Source: QYQL01 sp041675465
GTDB taxonomy: Bacteria > Verrucomicrobiota > Verrucomicrobiia > Chthoniobacterales > Terrimicrobiaceae
NCBI GenBank assembly: GCA_041675465.1
Contig: JBAYTU010000003.1
Coordinates: 25,758 to 89,757, forward strand
Direction: 5' to 3'
Length of the DNA stretch: 64,000 bases
The notes under the pieces were generated by a model, which saw nothing but the letters and a program-made list of their open reading frames with translations, ran no database searches and had not been told where the DNA came from. This document shows positions 8,863-17,142 of the stretch, in pieces; within the stretch, counting starts at the first letter, position 1, and every line of letters starts with the position of its first letter. The translations under genes were made by a program, and so were the position numbers.

Positions 8863-10031
8863 GTTTCTCTGGCTTCCTTCCGGAGTTCGACCGATCCGGT
8901 GTATGCCTCCTCGGTCAACATGGCAACACGATCCCACGTGTAATTTTCTTCCACGATCCGGCGGGCGTTCACACCCATGTCGCGGACGGCATCGGGCCGG
9001 GCCATGAGCTCGCGGAGGCATGCCCCGATCGAGAGCGGGTCGCGGGCGATGAAATCCCCGTTCACCCCGGGCCGGATCAAATCCTCCGTCCCGTTGATCT
9101 GCGGGGCGAAAACCGGCAGCCCGCAGGCCGAGGCCTCGATCGTGGCGAGGCTGAATGCCTCGTAGTGGCTCGGAAACAAAAACACGTCCCCGGCTCCCAA
9201 GACCTCGGCGATGTCCGTGCGGAATCCGCCGAAACGCACGCGGTCCGCAACCCCGAGCCCGGCCGCCAGCTGGTGAAACCGCCGACGTCCGGGATCGTCT
9301 CCAGCGACAAACAGCTTCGCTCGCGGGTCGTCAATCGAGGCGATGGCGCGAATCGCCGGTTCGAGCCCCTTCCGCGCCCACTCCCCTCCCGAGAAGATCG
9401 CCAGAAAGTCCGTTGGCGCGAACCCGTTTCCCACCCGCCATGCCACGCGCGCGCCCGGTTCCAACGGGCGGAACTTCCCGGTGTCGGCCGCGTTCGGGAT
9501 GATCCGGACGGGCGAACTTCCAATGGCATAAAACCGCCGCAGCTCCCGCTCGACCCCGTGCGAGACCGGAAGAAAAACCAGGGGCTTCCCGGTTCCTCCG
9601 CGATTGTAGAGCGCCTTTTCCGCTGCGCACGTGCGCAGGTGGTAGAGCCATCGCGTGAACTGCCGGGGCGGCGACACCCGCCCGGCCCCGCCGAACTGCC
9701 GGATGATCTCCTGTTTCGCCGGCTGGATGTTTTGTATGGTGACCACGTCGGCATGAACGGTGTTGCACCCGATCGAATGGACGACATCGAATTCCCGATG
9801 CCGGAACCGCCTGTTCGCCAGCAGGTGGTAACTCGAAAAATCCGCCACCTCGGGCCATCCGGGCCCGGGAATCCTGTGCCACCGGACCAGCCCGAGGTCG
9901 AGGTCTTCCGCCTTCCTCGCAAAAAGATGCACCTCGTGCCCTTTTCGCGCCAACCTCTCCGCAACTTCATTCACCGGCCTCGCGCTCCCGTCGCGCCGGT
10001 TGCAGTTGATCATGGCGAAGGCGATGCGCAT
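8859..10031 (-). CDS. Glycosyltransferase family 4 (group 1)
   Basis: 390 residues with a full GT-B architecture. The N-terminal domain starts MRIAFAMINCNRRDGSARPV; the C-terminal domain carries FLAIFSGGEWARKGLEPAI, then FVAGDDPGRRRFHQL, and the typical EX7E-containing stretch FPSHYEAFSLATIEASACGL. It should use a nucleotide-activated sugar to extend a lipid-linked glycan. The ATG at 10031 is 2 bp downstream of the O-antigen ligase-like gene's stop, and the gene's own stop overlaps the next glycosyltransferase start. Assignment to the superfamily is secure, substrate is not. Confidence 0.9.
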   Translation of the reverse strand: MRIAFAMINCNRRDGSARPVNEVAERLARKGHEVHLFARKAEDLDLGLVRWHRIPGPGWPEVADFSSYHLLANRRFRHREFDVVHSIGCNTVHADVVTIQNIQPAKQEIIRQFGGAGRVSPPRQFTRWLYHLRTCAAEKALYNRGGTGKPLVFLPVSHGVERELRRFYAIGSSPVRIIPNAADTGKFRPLEPGARVAWRVGNGFAPTDFLAIFSGGEWARKGLEPAIRAIASIDDPRAKLFVAGDDPGRRRFHQLAAGLGVADRVRFGGFRTDIAEVLGAGDVFLFPSHYEAFSLATIEASACGLPVFAPQINGTEDLIRPGVNGDFIARDPLSIGACLRELMARPDAVRDMGVNARRIVEENYTWDRVAMLTEEAYTGSVELRKEARET

Positions 10032-10033
10032 CG

Positions 10034-11398
10034 TCAGGAATTCTGTCCAAGCATCCGCCCGCCAGGGTTGTCCCGCAGCCGTTTGGCGGCCACGGCCCTC
10101 GCGATGCGGTCCATGGCCGGTTTGGGATAAACCGCAAATCCCGCGAAGATGCAGAAAACCACGGAGCCCGGACCCGCGAGCCAGTTGCCAGCGAAAAGTG
10201 CCACGGCTCCCGTCACGAAGAGGGCTTTGAACACCATCAGCGTCTCGCTACGGATGCCCCGCTTTTCAAAAATTCTGACCTGTTTCCAGATCAGGTAGAA
10301 TGCGTAGAAAAAGCACCCGCCGCCGAGGATGCCGAAGGAAAGCAGAACTTCGAAATACCCGTTGTCGCCGATCGCTCCGCCTGCCTCCATGCCACCCGTG
10401 TTCACCCGGCCCGCCAGCCCTGTCGAGCCAAGCCCCATGCCGAGCGGGTTCCTCAACAGCGCTCCCGCGCCATAGCTCGCAATTTGGATGCGCCCCTTGA
10501 AGGAACCGTCCTCGGTGATCGACCCGATCGTTTGCATGCGCTCCCCGACTTTTCCCGAGCTGGGCGTGCCCTTCAGAATGTAACTCCCGGCAAAGGCAGC
10601 CACGCAGAGCATGAGGATGATCTGGAAGCTGTGCCTCCCGCGGTTGAGAACCGGAAACATGATCGTGGCGAGCGCGATGATGATGATCGCCGTGCGCACG
10701 TAGGTGAGCAGGATCGTGGCGATGATCAGCGCCACCGACGCCCACCCCCCGGCATTCCGCCACCGCCCCGAAATCATCATCGGGATCACGGCGAACGCCA
10801 GAAAACCCGCCAGCACACCACGCTCGCTCATCGTCGAAAACACCGTCATCTCCGTCGGCCTCAATTTCCCCAGATACCCCTCGAACCCGACGGCCTTCAC
10901 CCAGAACGCATCCCAAGGGGGGATCGTATAATACTGATACCAGCCGTAGAGGCTCACGGCGACCGCCGCCCACCCCACGGATTTGATCCAGCGGTCGAGA
11001 ATCCGCTCGTTGCCCTTGGCGATCGCGGCGCAGCCCATGATCGACAGCGGGGCGACATACTCCGCCAGCGCGTAGACGGCGGCCAGTTGGTTTTGCACGA
11101 GGCCCACCAGAAATCCGATCCCCAGGGCTGCGGCAAAAAACCTGATGATATGCTGCAGGTATCCGGGAAGCGCGCGGCGGTTTTTCAAGACGACCAGGAA
11201 AACAAAACCGGCTATCACCAATGGCGTGAGGCTGATCGGCGAAAAAACATTGAAGGAACCGCCCATCCAGTCGACCAGGCGGCGGATGCCCCGGTTCAGG
11301 ACGGTGACCCAGATCAGATAATCGATCAGCCAGCCCGACCCGGCGGCGTAGAAATAGGCCGCCGGAGCAACGATGAGCAGTGCGATCAGCCAATCCAT
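10034..11398 (-). CDS. O-antigen ligase / polysaccharide polymerase-like membrane protein
   Basis: 454 residues, nearly all hydrophobic helices (about 10-12 segments), with a larger periplasmic loop between about residues 265 and 350 (MQTIGSITEDGSFKGRIQIA, then LRNPLGMGLGSTGL). The R-containing loop and the NPLGMGLGS element are typical of the WaaL/Wzy O-antigen ligase family. Sitting among glycosyltransferases, it probably ligates or polymerises an envelope glycan at the periplasmic face. The ATG at 11398 (MDWLIALLIVAPAAY) is chosen over a longer frame because it begins at the first membrane helix. Ligase and polymerase cannot be told apart by sequence alone. Confidence 0.82.
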   Translation of the reverse strand: MDWLIALLIVAPAAYFYAAGSGWLIDYLIWVTVLNRGIRRLVDWMGGSFNVFSPISLTPLVIAGFVFLVVLKNRRALPGYLQHIIRFFAAALGIGFLVGLVQNQLAAVYALAEYVAPLSIMGCAAIAKGNERILDRWIKSVGWAAVAVSLYGWYQYYTIPPWDAFWVKAVGFEGYLGKLRPTEMTVFSTMSERGVLAGFLAFAVIPMMISGRWRNAGGWASVALIIATILLTYVRTAIIIIALATIMFPVLNRGRHSFQIILMLCVAAFAGSYILKGTPSSGKVGERMQTIGSITEDGSFKGRIQIASYGAGALLRNPLGMGLGSTGLAGRVNTGGMEAGGAIGDNGYFEVLLSFGILGGGCFFYAFYLIWKQVRIFEKRGIRSETLMVFKALFVTGAVALFAGNWLAGPGSVVFCIFAGFAVYPKPAMDRIARAVAAKRLRDNPGGRMLGQNS

Positions 11399-11468
11399 GA
11401 ATTGCAGTTTACAGGAATCCCCCCCCGGAGGCGAGCACTGCTCTCCGACGGGCGCAATCCCAAAACTT

Positions 11469-11501
11469 TTTTCCGCAGGCCCCTCGCCACGGTGCGGAAA
11501 A
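11469..11501 (-). terminator. Hairpin directly after a glycosyltransferase stop codon
   Basis: The arms TTTTCCGCA and TGCGGAAAA (9 bp, perfect) are separated by 15 bases and begin at the base after the stop codon at 11502. There is no clean T-run on the minus strand, only AAGTTTT, so this is a weak terminator, a processing hairpin or an mRNA-stability element. It would partly separate the upstream glycosyltransferase from the ligase gene. Confidence 0.3.
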
Positions 11502-12590
11502 TCACTCCGCGAAAACCGCGAAAATCCTCCTCCACCGGATGGCCAGCACCCCGTCGGAAAAATGCGCTTCAAAATAGTTGCGGCACTGTTCCCGCAGTCC
11601 GGCTGACGGGGGCGGGGCGGATACCAGCGCGGCGAACGCCCCGGAAAACTCCTGCGGGGGAACCAGGCGGATCACCCCGGGATCCGCCGGGCCCAGCTCA
11701 CTCATCTCGAAGGACCGCATCCCTCCGGTTCGTGTCGCCAGGACCGGAACCCCGAACTGCAAGGCTTCGAGAATGACATTCGGAATGCCCTCCCGATCAT
11801 CCAGGCTCGGCACGCACAGCCGGTCGATTCCTGAAAAAAACCCGCTCAGAAACGCCCCCCGCTCGACTGCCGCGAAGGCCCCCCGGAAAAAAAACCTGTC
11901 CGGCCTCCTCTCCTGGCATTGACGCAGGTTTGGCTCCTGCGGGCCGCGACCGGCGATGTGCAGCTCGCACGGGACCGGGCTGCTCTCGACGAGCTCCGCG
12001 AGAAGGCCGATGCCCTTTTCGTCGGTCAGGCGTCCGAGAAACCCGAACCGGATTGGCCCCGTCCGCCGCTCTGTCCCGAAGGCGACACTGCGCGGGAGCT
12101 CGGTCGGCTGAAGCGCCCACTCCGGTTTCGCATCCAGCCCGTCCCGTCCGGGATAAAGCCGGGACGTCGCGGGCGATATGAAGACCAGTTTGGAAAAAAT
12201 CCCGCCATAAATCCGGAGCTGGCGCAGCGTCGCGGGATTCAACTCGTGCGTGATGTGATAGTAAATGGACTGCCGGGCTCCGATCAACAGGGCCAGAACC
12301 GGCGAGAGATGGCGCATGCCGATCGCCAGAAAGACATCCGCATTCCGGCACTCGGTTGCCACTTCCCACCATTCCCGGGCACTGCGGCCCGAACAGCGGA
12401 TCGTGTGCACGCCGGTGCGGGCAAGCTCCCCGCAGGCCTCCGCAGAAAACCCGTGTCCCGGAATGTCCTTGATGACGACACAAATCCGCCCGAACGTCGG
12501 CCGGAGCATCTCGCACAGCTTGAGCGTCGCCGTCGTGTGGCCGCCAACTTCCGGGAGGCTCGTGAAAATCACCAGCAGGCGGGCCTTCAT
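11502..12590 (-). CDS. Glycosyltransferase family 4 (group 1)
   Basis: 362 residues beginning MKARLLVIFTSLPEVGGHTT, with the glycine-rich turn typical of the N-terminal GT-B domain. The C-terminal domain has FGFLGRLTDEKGIGLLAELV, LHIAGRGPQEPNL, and VPSLDDREGIPNVILEALQF, a well conserved donor-binding stretch. An upstream in-frame ATG at 12656 exists, but the one at 12590 fits the family start and has AGGATGGGG just upstream. Probable role: transfer of a sugar in envelope polysaccharide assembly, with the ligase-like gene downstream. Confidence 0.87.
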   Translation of the reverse strand: MKARLLVIFTSLPEVGGHTTATLKLCEMLRPTFGRICVVIKDIPGHGFSAEACGELARTGVHTIRCSGRSAREWWEVATECRNADVFLAIGMRHLSPVLALLIGARQSIYYHITHELNPATLRQLRIYGGIFSKLVFISPATSRLYPGRDGLDAKPEWALQPTELPRSVAFGTERRTGPIRFGFLGRLTDEKGIGLLAELVESSPVPCELHIAGRGPQEPNLRQCQERRPDRFFFRGAFAAVERGAFLSGFFSGIDRLCVPSLDDREGIPNVILEALQFGVPVLATRTGGMRSFEMSELGPADPGVIRLVPPQEFSGAFAALVSAPPPSAGLREQCRNYFEAHFSDGVLAIRWRRIFAVFAE

Positions 12591-12687
12591 GGGGCCCCAT
12601 CCTCGCAGCTCCGGACAACGCGGGCAAGCAGCTCCACCATTTTCTCCGGGTGACATCAGGGTGTCTGAGCCTGTCAACCCGCGTGTC

Positions 12688-13530
12688 TCACGCTTCAGAA
12701 AAACCGCGGGGAAAGCGGCCCGCCGCCTCCTCAAACTCGCGCAGGCAAGCCCGCAGTCCCCGGGGATCCCGCAGGAGCGAAGTCCCGACGAGCGCGGCCT
12801 GGAATTTTTCCCGCACGCCATCAAGCGTCGAGGGGCAGATCCCGCTCTCGGCCACCTTCAGGGCCGGAGCGGGCAGCTCGTCCACCAAACCGAAGACGGC
12901 GGGGTCGAGGCTGAAATCTTTCGAGGAAGCCCCTCCGGCTCCGACAAATCCCGTGGCGGATTGAAATTTGCGGCTGTTGATTCCGACAATGCGCACCCCG
13001 GCAGGCAGCGTCGCGATTTCCCCGGAGGTGTGGACCTCGAAGAGCACCTCCATCCCAAGCTCACGCGCCAGATCGAGGAATCCGGACAATCTCGCGGAAT
13101 CGAGGACGTTCGCCATGAGCAGGACCGCGTCCGCGCCGAACGCCCGCGCCTCGCGGACCTGGTATTCCTCGACGATAAAATCCTTCCGCAGCACCGGCTG
13201 GGGCACTTGCTTTCGAATCGTTGCGAGCCGCCCGATGTTCATCCCGAAATGGCGCTCGTTGGTGAGAACTGAGACCGCGCGCACGACAGGGGATTCCGCA
13301 TACGCGGACGCCGCCTCGCGGAGGTTCTCCGCCCGCATCGGGCCGACGCTCGGCGAGCGTTCCTTGATCTCCGCGATCAGCCCGAACGACGCGGCCAGGG
13401 CACCGTGAAAATCCCGCACCGGGGGCGCGTCGGCAACCATTCGGCGGATGTCGGACGGCGGGCGCCTCAGCTTGTCCGCGCCCACCGCCTCGCGCACGTC
13501 TTCCAGGATCGTCTCGAGAACCGTCTTCAT
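12688..13530 (-). CDS. trpC: Indole-3-glycerol phosphate synthase
   Basis: 280 residues, a (beta/alpha)8 barrel enzyme of tryptophan synthesis that closes the indole ring of carboxyphenylamino-deoxyribulose phosphate. Diagnostic segments run in order: IAEIKERSPSVGPM near residue 52, VLTNERHFGM, LRKDFIVEEYQVREARAFGA with the catalytic Lys, VGINSRKFQS, and ESGICPS near 228. The ATG at 13530 gives MKTVLETILEDVREAV, the usual N-terminus. It stands alone: no other trp gene is in the window. The sequence between its start and the toxin-antitoxin promoter shows no clear leader peptide or terminator. Confidence 0.95.
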   Translation of the reverse strand: MKTVLETILEDVREAVGADKLRRPPSDIRRMVADAPPVRDFHGALAASFGLIAEIKERSPSVGPMRAENLREAASAYAESPVVRAVSVLTNERHFGMNIGRLATIRKQVPQPVLRKDFIVEEYQVREARAFGADAVLLMANVLDSARLSGFLDLARELGMEVLFEVHTSGEIATLPAGVRIVGINSRKFQSATGFVGAGGASSKDFSLDPAVFGLVDELPAPALKVAESGICPSTLDGVREKFQAALVGTSLLRDPRGLRACLREFEEAAGRFPRGFSEA

Positions 13531-13773
13531 CGCTGGCAGAAAAATCGAAATCCAGCGCGTTTGCCAGAACTCATTGTTCTGTAGCGGTGGTCTGTGACCG
13601 TCGGTGGTTTATCTCCCTCCGGTCGGTTCGACGACGGTGGCTCTCTCGCTCACTCTCTTTCCGTGGGCAGACTTCCGAAAGACCAAGGCCGGAATCAAGA
13701 TCCACACTCAGATCGATTTGCGGGGCCGATCCCTACCTGCATCTTTAGGAACAGTTCTTTAGCCAAAAAATAC

Positions 13774-13808
13774 TTGCGAGATCGAGAGTGCTACTCTAGT
13801 ATCACTGT
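13774..13808 (+). promoter_or_regulatory. Promoter with overlapping palindromic operator of the toxin-antitoxin operon
   Basis: TTGCGA (13774-13779) and TAGTAT (13797-13802) are 17 bp apart, a good sigma-70 type promoter. An 18-bp imperfect palindrome, GTGCTACTCTAGTATCAC (13788-13805; arms GTGnTACT and AGTAnCAC), covers the -10 box. The ATG follows at 13809, so the expected transcript would be leaderless or nearly so, and no Shine-Dalgarno sequence is visible. The palindrome is where an autoregulating antitoxin would be expected to bind. Confidence 0.6.
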
Positions 13809-14066
13809 ATGCGAACAGAACTCGTAACAACCCTCAAGCGCAAGGCGACCGACGTCATATCTCAGCTTGCCACTGACCAAGAGCCCGTGCTGATCACGCA
13901 GCATGGACTCCCTGCTGCATATCTCATTGACGTGCAGATGTATGAGGGCATGCAAAGCAGATTGACGCTCCTTGAGGGTATCGCCCGCGGCGAGAAAGCC
14001 ATTCTGGAGAAGCGTGTTGTTTCCCACAAGGAGGCAAAGCAGAGGATGGCACGATGGCTCGCATAA
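13809..14066 (+). CDS. Antitoxin, Phd/YefM family
   Basis: 85 residues. The N-terminal part (MRTELVTTLKRKATDVISQL, then EPVLITQHGLPAAYLIDVQ) matches the Phd/YefM fold, which dimerises and binds DNA; the charged helical C-terminus (EKRVVSHKEAKQRMARWLA) is the toxin-neutralising part. It overlaps the toxin gene by 13 bp, the usual antitoxin-first order. It should mask the toxin and repress the shared promoter through the palindrome just upstream. Base composition is lower in GC than the flanking housekeeping genes, in keeping with transfer. Confidence 0.87.
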   Translation: MRTELVTTLKRKATDVISQLATDQEPVLITQHGLPAAYLIDVQMYEGMQSRLTLLEGIARGEKAILEKRVVSHKEAKQRMARWLA

Positions 14067-14365
14067 CCTGGACTGAGACCGCCCTCCAAGATCTTGATGA
14101 GATCGCGGATTACATTTCCCTCGATAAGCCACTCGCGGCCAGCCAGTTTGTTCAGCGAGTATTTGAGCGAATTGAACAACTTGCAACTCACCCAAAGAGT
14201 GGATCAGTGCCCGCCGAACTCAAAGGCACGCAGTATCGCCAACTTGTCATTCCACCAGTTCGTATTTTCTATCGCGCACAGAATGAGGTTGTTTACATCG
14301 TCTATGTCATGCGGGGAGAAAGGCTGTTTCGGAATGACGACTTGCTCGAAAGGGATATGGGCTAA
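14054..14365 (+). CDS. Toxin, RelE/ParE superfamily
   Basis: 103 residues, typical length. MARITWTETALQDLDEIADY at the start and IPPVRIFYRAQNEVVYIVYV near residue 65-85 are the characteristic ParE/RelE beta-sheet elements. By sequence it is closer to ParE, whose members poison DNA gyrase, than to ribosome-dependent RelE nucleases, but the target cannot be settled here. It starts inside the antitoxin gene. Two GC-rich hairpins follow before the convergent AraC gene. Confidence 0.85.
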   Translation: MARITWTETALQDLDEIADYISLDKPLAASQFVQRVFERIEQLATHPKSGSVPAELKGTQYRQLVIPPVRIFYRAQNEVVYIVYVMRGERLFRNDDLLERDMG

Positions 14366-14411
14366 CGGGGCGATGGACCGAATCACCATGCCTTTGGCAC
14401 TTTTGTCACGC

Positions 14412-14477
14412 ATCCTGCTGACGCAGGATCCGCACCAAAAGCTTTAGTGACACCCCCCCCTGACCCGCGCTTGCGGG
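14412..14477. terminator. Pair of hairpins between convergent genes
   Basis: ATCCTGC-tgac-GCAGGAT (14412-14429) and CCCGC-gctt-GCGGG (14464-14477) lie between the toxin gene stop and the AraC gene stop. Neither is followed by a clear T-run, so they may be factor-dependent or bidirectional terminators. Confidence 0.3.
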
Positions 14478-14503
14478 CTCACTGGATCACGGCGTCCGCC
14501 GTC

Positions 14504-15340
14504 TCACCGGAACCGCTCCGAGAAGTCCTGCCGGAATCGCTTGGGGCTCACGCCGGTATGGCGCTTGAAACGCAGCGAAAAATAAAACGGGTCGGAATAG
14601 CCGACGTCTGCGGCGATTTCCTTGATCGGGTTTTGCGTGATCCGCAGAAGGTGCCGCGCGCGGTCCAACCTTTGAACCTCCAAGAACTGCTGCGGGGTCG
14701 TTCCCGTGGACTGGCGAAAGAGCGCGGACAATCGGGAAACCGAAAGCCCGCAGTGCTTCGCCAGCATCGCGAGCGTGATCGGTCGGAAAATATTCCGCGT
14801 CAAGAATTCCATGGCCCGCACGATCCGCTCGTCGCACCGGGCGCTCTCCGCCCTGGGGTTTTCGGCATCGCACCAGAGCAGGACTTGCTCGAACGCATTC
14901 ATCGCGAAAAATTCGCGGCGTCGGAAATGTCCCACCACATGGGCGATTGCCTTGTTGAAATTTTGTTTCACCCTTTGCTGGATTCGTTCGTGCCCGATGG
15001 CGAGTTTCCTCAACCCCGGCACCTCCTCGGGCCATTGCAGCAAATCATGCCATTCCGGACGGGGTTGGAAATGGGCGAACAGCCGGACGTAAGGAATGGA
15101 AGATCGCTCCGAACCATAGTCATGGCGGACGTGTGGCGGCAGCAGGACGGCGTCGCCGGGCCGGGTGACGACCTGCCCGTCCGCGTGCCGGAAAATTCCC
15201 GAGCCACCGACATTGTAGATCAGCAGCCAGTTTGGCATCCCGCACTCGCGGACGGTCCAAAACGCATTGCACGACCGCAACAACAAGCCGAAAAAGGGAG
15301 GCTCGGTCTCGGGAAGGTCAACGGGGCGACGAACGGGCAC
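14504..15340 (-). CDS. AraC-family transcriptional regulator
   Basis: 278 residues: an N-terminal cupin sensor domain (DGQVVTRPGDAVLLPPHVRH near residue 55-75) and a C-terminal double helix-turn-helix (ITLAMLAKHCGLSVSRLSAL, then IKEIAADVGYSDPFYFSLRF and the closing HTGVSPKRFRQDF). This layout is typical of sugar-responsive AraC/RhaS regulators. The start is a GTG at 15340; TATAAT on the same strand ends 9 bases upstream (15354-15349), so the message may be nearly leaderless. No sugar operon is adjacent, so its targets are elsewhere. Confidence 0.9.
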   Translation of the reverse strand: MPVRRPVDLPETEPPFFGLLLRSCNAFWTVRECGMPNWLLIYNVGGSGIFRHADGQVVTRPGDAVLLPPHVRHDYGSERSSIPYVRLFAHFQPRPEWHDLLQWPEEVPGLRKLAIGHERIQQRVKQNFNKAIAHVVGHFRRREFFAMNAFEQVLLWCDAENPRAESARCDERIVRAMEFLTRNIFRPITLAMLAKHCGLSVSRLSALFRQSTGTTPQQFLEVQRLDRARHLLRITQNPIKEIAADVGYSDPFYFSLRFKRHTGVSPKRFRQDFSERFR

Positions 15341-15641
15341 AGGAAGATATTATAGGTTTATCGGAAACCCGTCCATTCCCTATTTCCGGTGTGGTGGCAT
15401 CATGGGCCCGTGTCCGATCCCATTTTCCCCTCGCCCGATTTCATCTCGCCCTGGGGTTTTCCCCGACCCGTCCCGCGTTCGATTATTTTTCGGTGGATTC
15501 GCCCGGGGAAGGAAAAGTGAATTTCAACCCTGTACTGGCACCGCCGGGCGATCCGGTCTCTGTGCGGCTGGAAAAGCCGCCTACCGCGAGCGTTTTTTCA
15601 ATCCGGAGACGGGCACCCTGGCCGGTTGGAAAAAGCGCCGA
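15341..15641. other. Gap between AraC gene start and rpsI
   Basis: About 300 bases without a recognised gene. It holds the TATAAT box of the AraC gene at its left end. A short plus-strand ORF (GTG at 15517 to 15645, 42 codons) has GAAGGA just upstream but no recognisable product, so it is not called as a gene. Nothing else was identified. Confidence 0.4.
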
Positions 15642-16037
15642 CTAGCGTTTGGAAAATTGGAAGCGCTTGCGGGCACCGGGCTGGCCGGGTTTTTTGCGCT
15701 CCTTCATGCGCGGGTCGCGCGTGAGCAGGCCCTCCAGCTTGAGCGGGCCGCGAAGCTTTTCGTCCACTTGGATCAGCGCGCGGCTGAGCGCCAGGCGGAG
15801 AGCTCCGGCCTGGCCGTTGATGCCGCCGCCGGTCGTTTTGACCACGACATCGTAGGAATGGACGGCGTTGGCGATTTCCAGCGGGCGGAGGATCTGGTTC
15901 TGCAGCGAGAGGCTCGGGAAGAAATCCACGAAATCGCGGCCATTGACTTTGATGGCGCCGGCACCGGCCTGCATGCGCAGGCTGGCGACCGAGGTCTTGC
16001 GACGGCCGGTGGCGAGGATGGAATCGGTTGTGCTCAT
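15642..16037 (-). CDS. rpsI: 30S ribosomal protein S9
   Basis: 131 residues ending in the invariant basic tail KKPGQPGARKRFQFSKR, which reaches the ribosomal P site. The N-terminal ATGRRKTSVASLRMQAGAG and central TTGGGINGQAGALRLALSRA are universal in S9. It follows rplM by 11 bp, the universal L13-S9 gene pair, and shares its promoter. Confidence 0.98.
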   Translation of the reverse strand: MSTTDSILATGRRKTSVASLRMQAGAGAIKVNGRDFVDFFPSLSLQNQILRPLEIANAVHSYDVVVKTTGGGINGQAGALRLALSRALIQVDEKLRGPLKLEGLLTRDPRMKERKKPGQPGARKRFQFSKR

Positions 16038-16048
16038 TCGGTGAAATT

Positions 16049-16471
16049 TCAGGCGGGTTGCGGGTTCTGGGCCGTGTGCGGATGCTCCGCGCCGGCGTAG
16101 ACTTTCAGTTTGGTGTAGATCGAACGTCCGAGGCGGTTGTGGGGGATCATCCCGCGGACCGCGCGCTCGACCAGAAGCTCCGGATGGCGCTCGCGGCGGG
16201 CTTTGAAGGTTTCGGAATGGTGCCCGCCGACAAAACCGGAAAAGCTCGTATAGACCTTGGCCACATCTTTTTTCCCGCCGACCGTCACCTTCGCTGCGTT
16301 CAGCACGACGACGAAATCCCCGGTGTCGACATGGGGGGTGAAAATGGTTTTGTTTTTTCCACGGAGGAGATTGGCGGCCTTTTCGGCCACGCGCCCGAGA
16401 GGCTGGCCGGCGGCATCAATGACCCACCAGGCGCGCTTCACCTCCTCGGATTTTGCAGAATAAGTTTTCAT
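16049..16471 (-). CDS. rplM: 50S ribosomal protein L13
   Basis: 140 residues: KRAWWVIDAAGQPLGRVAEK at the N-terminus and VRGMIPHNRLGRSIYTKLKV near residue 100-120 are conserved L13 signatures. It is an early-assembly protein of the large subunit. First gene of the rplM-rpsI operon, with a candidate promoter just upstream. Confidence 0.98.
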   Translation of the reverse strand: MKTYSAKSEEVKRAWWVIDAAGQPLGRVAEKAANLLRGKNKTIFTPHVDTGDFVVVLNAAKVTVGGKKDVAKVYTSFSGFVGGHHSETFKARRERHPELLVERAVRGMIPHNRLGRSIYTKLKVYAGAEHPHTAQNPQPA

Positions 16472-16494
16472 CGGGTAGTTGATAGGAACCGGCG

Positions 16495-16523
16495 AGGATG
16501 GAGGGTTCCGGGAAACTTGTCAA
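16495..16523 (-). promoter_or_regulatory. Candidate promoter of rplM-rpsI
   Basis: A perfect TTGACA on the minus strand (16523-16518) is followed after 17 bp by CATCCT (16500-16495), 24 bp before the rplM ATG. The -10 is weak, but the position upstream of a ribosomal operon is right. Confidence 0.4.
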
Positions 16524-16674
16524 ACAGGCAGGCAAGATTTTTTGCGCGTGAAAAGAAGCCCCCCGTTGCCGAAAGGCGTTTTTCCGTCCCGGACCATCGG
16601 GATTTTTTTCCATATTGGCGGGATTGCTCCCCTTCCTGAAACGAGCGTCTGATGCCGGGCTTTTCGATGTGGTG

Positions 16675-17109
16675 CTACTTGGCGGATTTCTCGATCCATT
16701 TGAGGAATGCCTTGGGCCCGCCGGGAAGGTAGCCGACGTTGCGGGCAAGTTCCTTGCCATTCGGGGCAAGGAGAATCGCTGTGGGGAAGCCTTCGATTTG
16801 GTATTTCTCCGCGAGGGCAAGGTTTTGCTTTTCGTATTGCACGACGGCAGGTTTGCCACCGGGAAGAAAATCCAGCTCCACGAGGACAAGGTTCTTTCTG
16901 GCGAAGTCCAGAAAGTCGGGCGTGCTGAAAACATCTTTTTTCATCATCTTGCACGGCGGGCACCAAGTCGATCCGGTGAAGTCGAGCAGAACGGGTTTGT
17001 TTTCCTTGGCGCCCTGTTCGAGGGCCGCCTTGTAGTCGGTTTGCCATGCGTCGCCCGCAAAGAGGGTGGACGAGGCCAGGAGGATCGTGGAGAGAAGGAG
17101 ACGTTTCAT
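16675..17109 (-). CDS. Secreted thioredoxin-family protein
   Basis: 144 residues with a signal peptide (MKRLLLSTILLASSTLFAG) and a thioredoxin fold. The active site is STWCPPCKMMKKDVF, with both redox cysteines, and GFPTAILL holds the conserved cis-Pro loop. It resembles the DUF255/thioredoxin_7 type thiol reductases of the periplasm, which reduce or isomerise disulfides of exported proteins. It is 33 bp downstream of tsaD with GAGGA in between, so it is probably the last gene of the S41 protease-tsaD operon. Confidence 0.88.
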   Translation of the reverse strand: MKRLLLSTILLASSTLFAGDAWQTDYKAALEQGAKENKPVLLDFTGSTWCPPCKMMKKDVFSTPDFLDFARKNLVLVELDFLPGGKPAVVQYEKQNLALAEKYQIEGFPTAILLAPNGKELARNVGYLPGGPKAFLKWIEKSAK

Positions 17110-17142
17110 AAGGAATGAATCCTCGCGCGGTTTTCCATTAAT

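Noticed and set aside
15517..15645. 42-codon ORF with a GAAGGA Shine-Dalgarno upstream of rpsI
   Set aside because: No recognisable product and it overlaps rpsI in the opposite sense; conservation would be needed.
16587..16609. Hairpin TCCCG-N6-CGGGA followed by seven T on the plus strand, a good-looking terminator
   Set aside because: No plus-strand gene ends here; both flanking genes are on the minus strand, where no T-run follows. Treated as chance.
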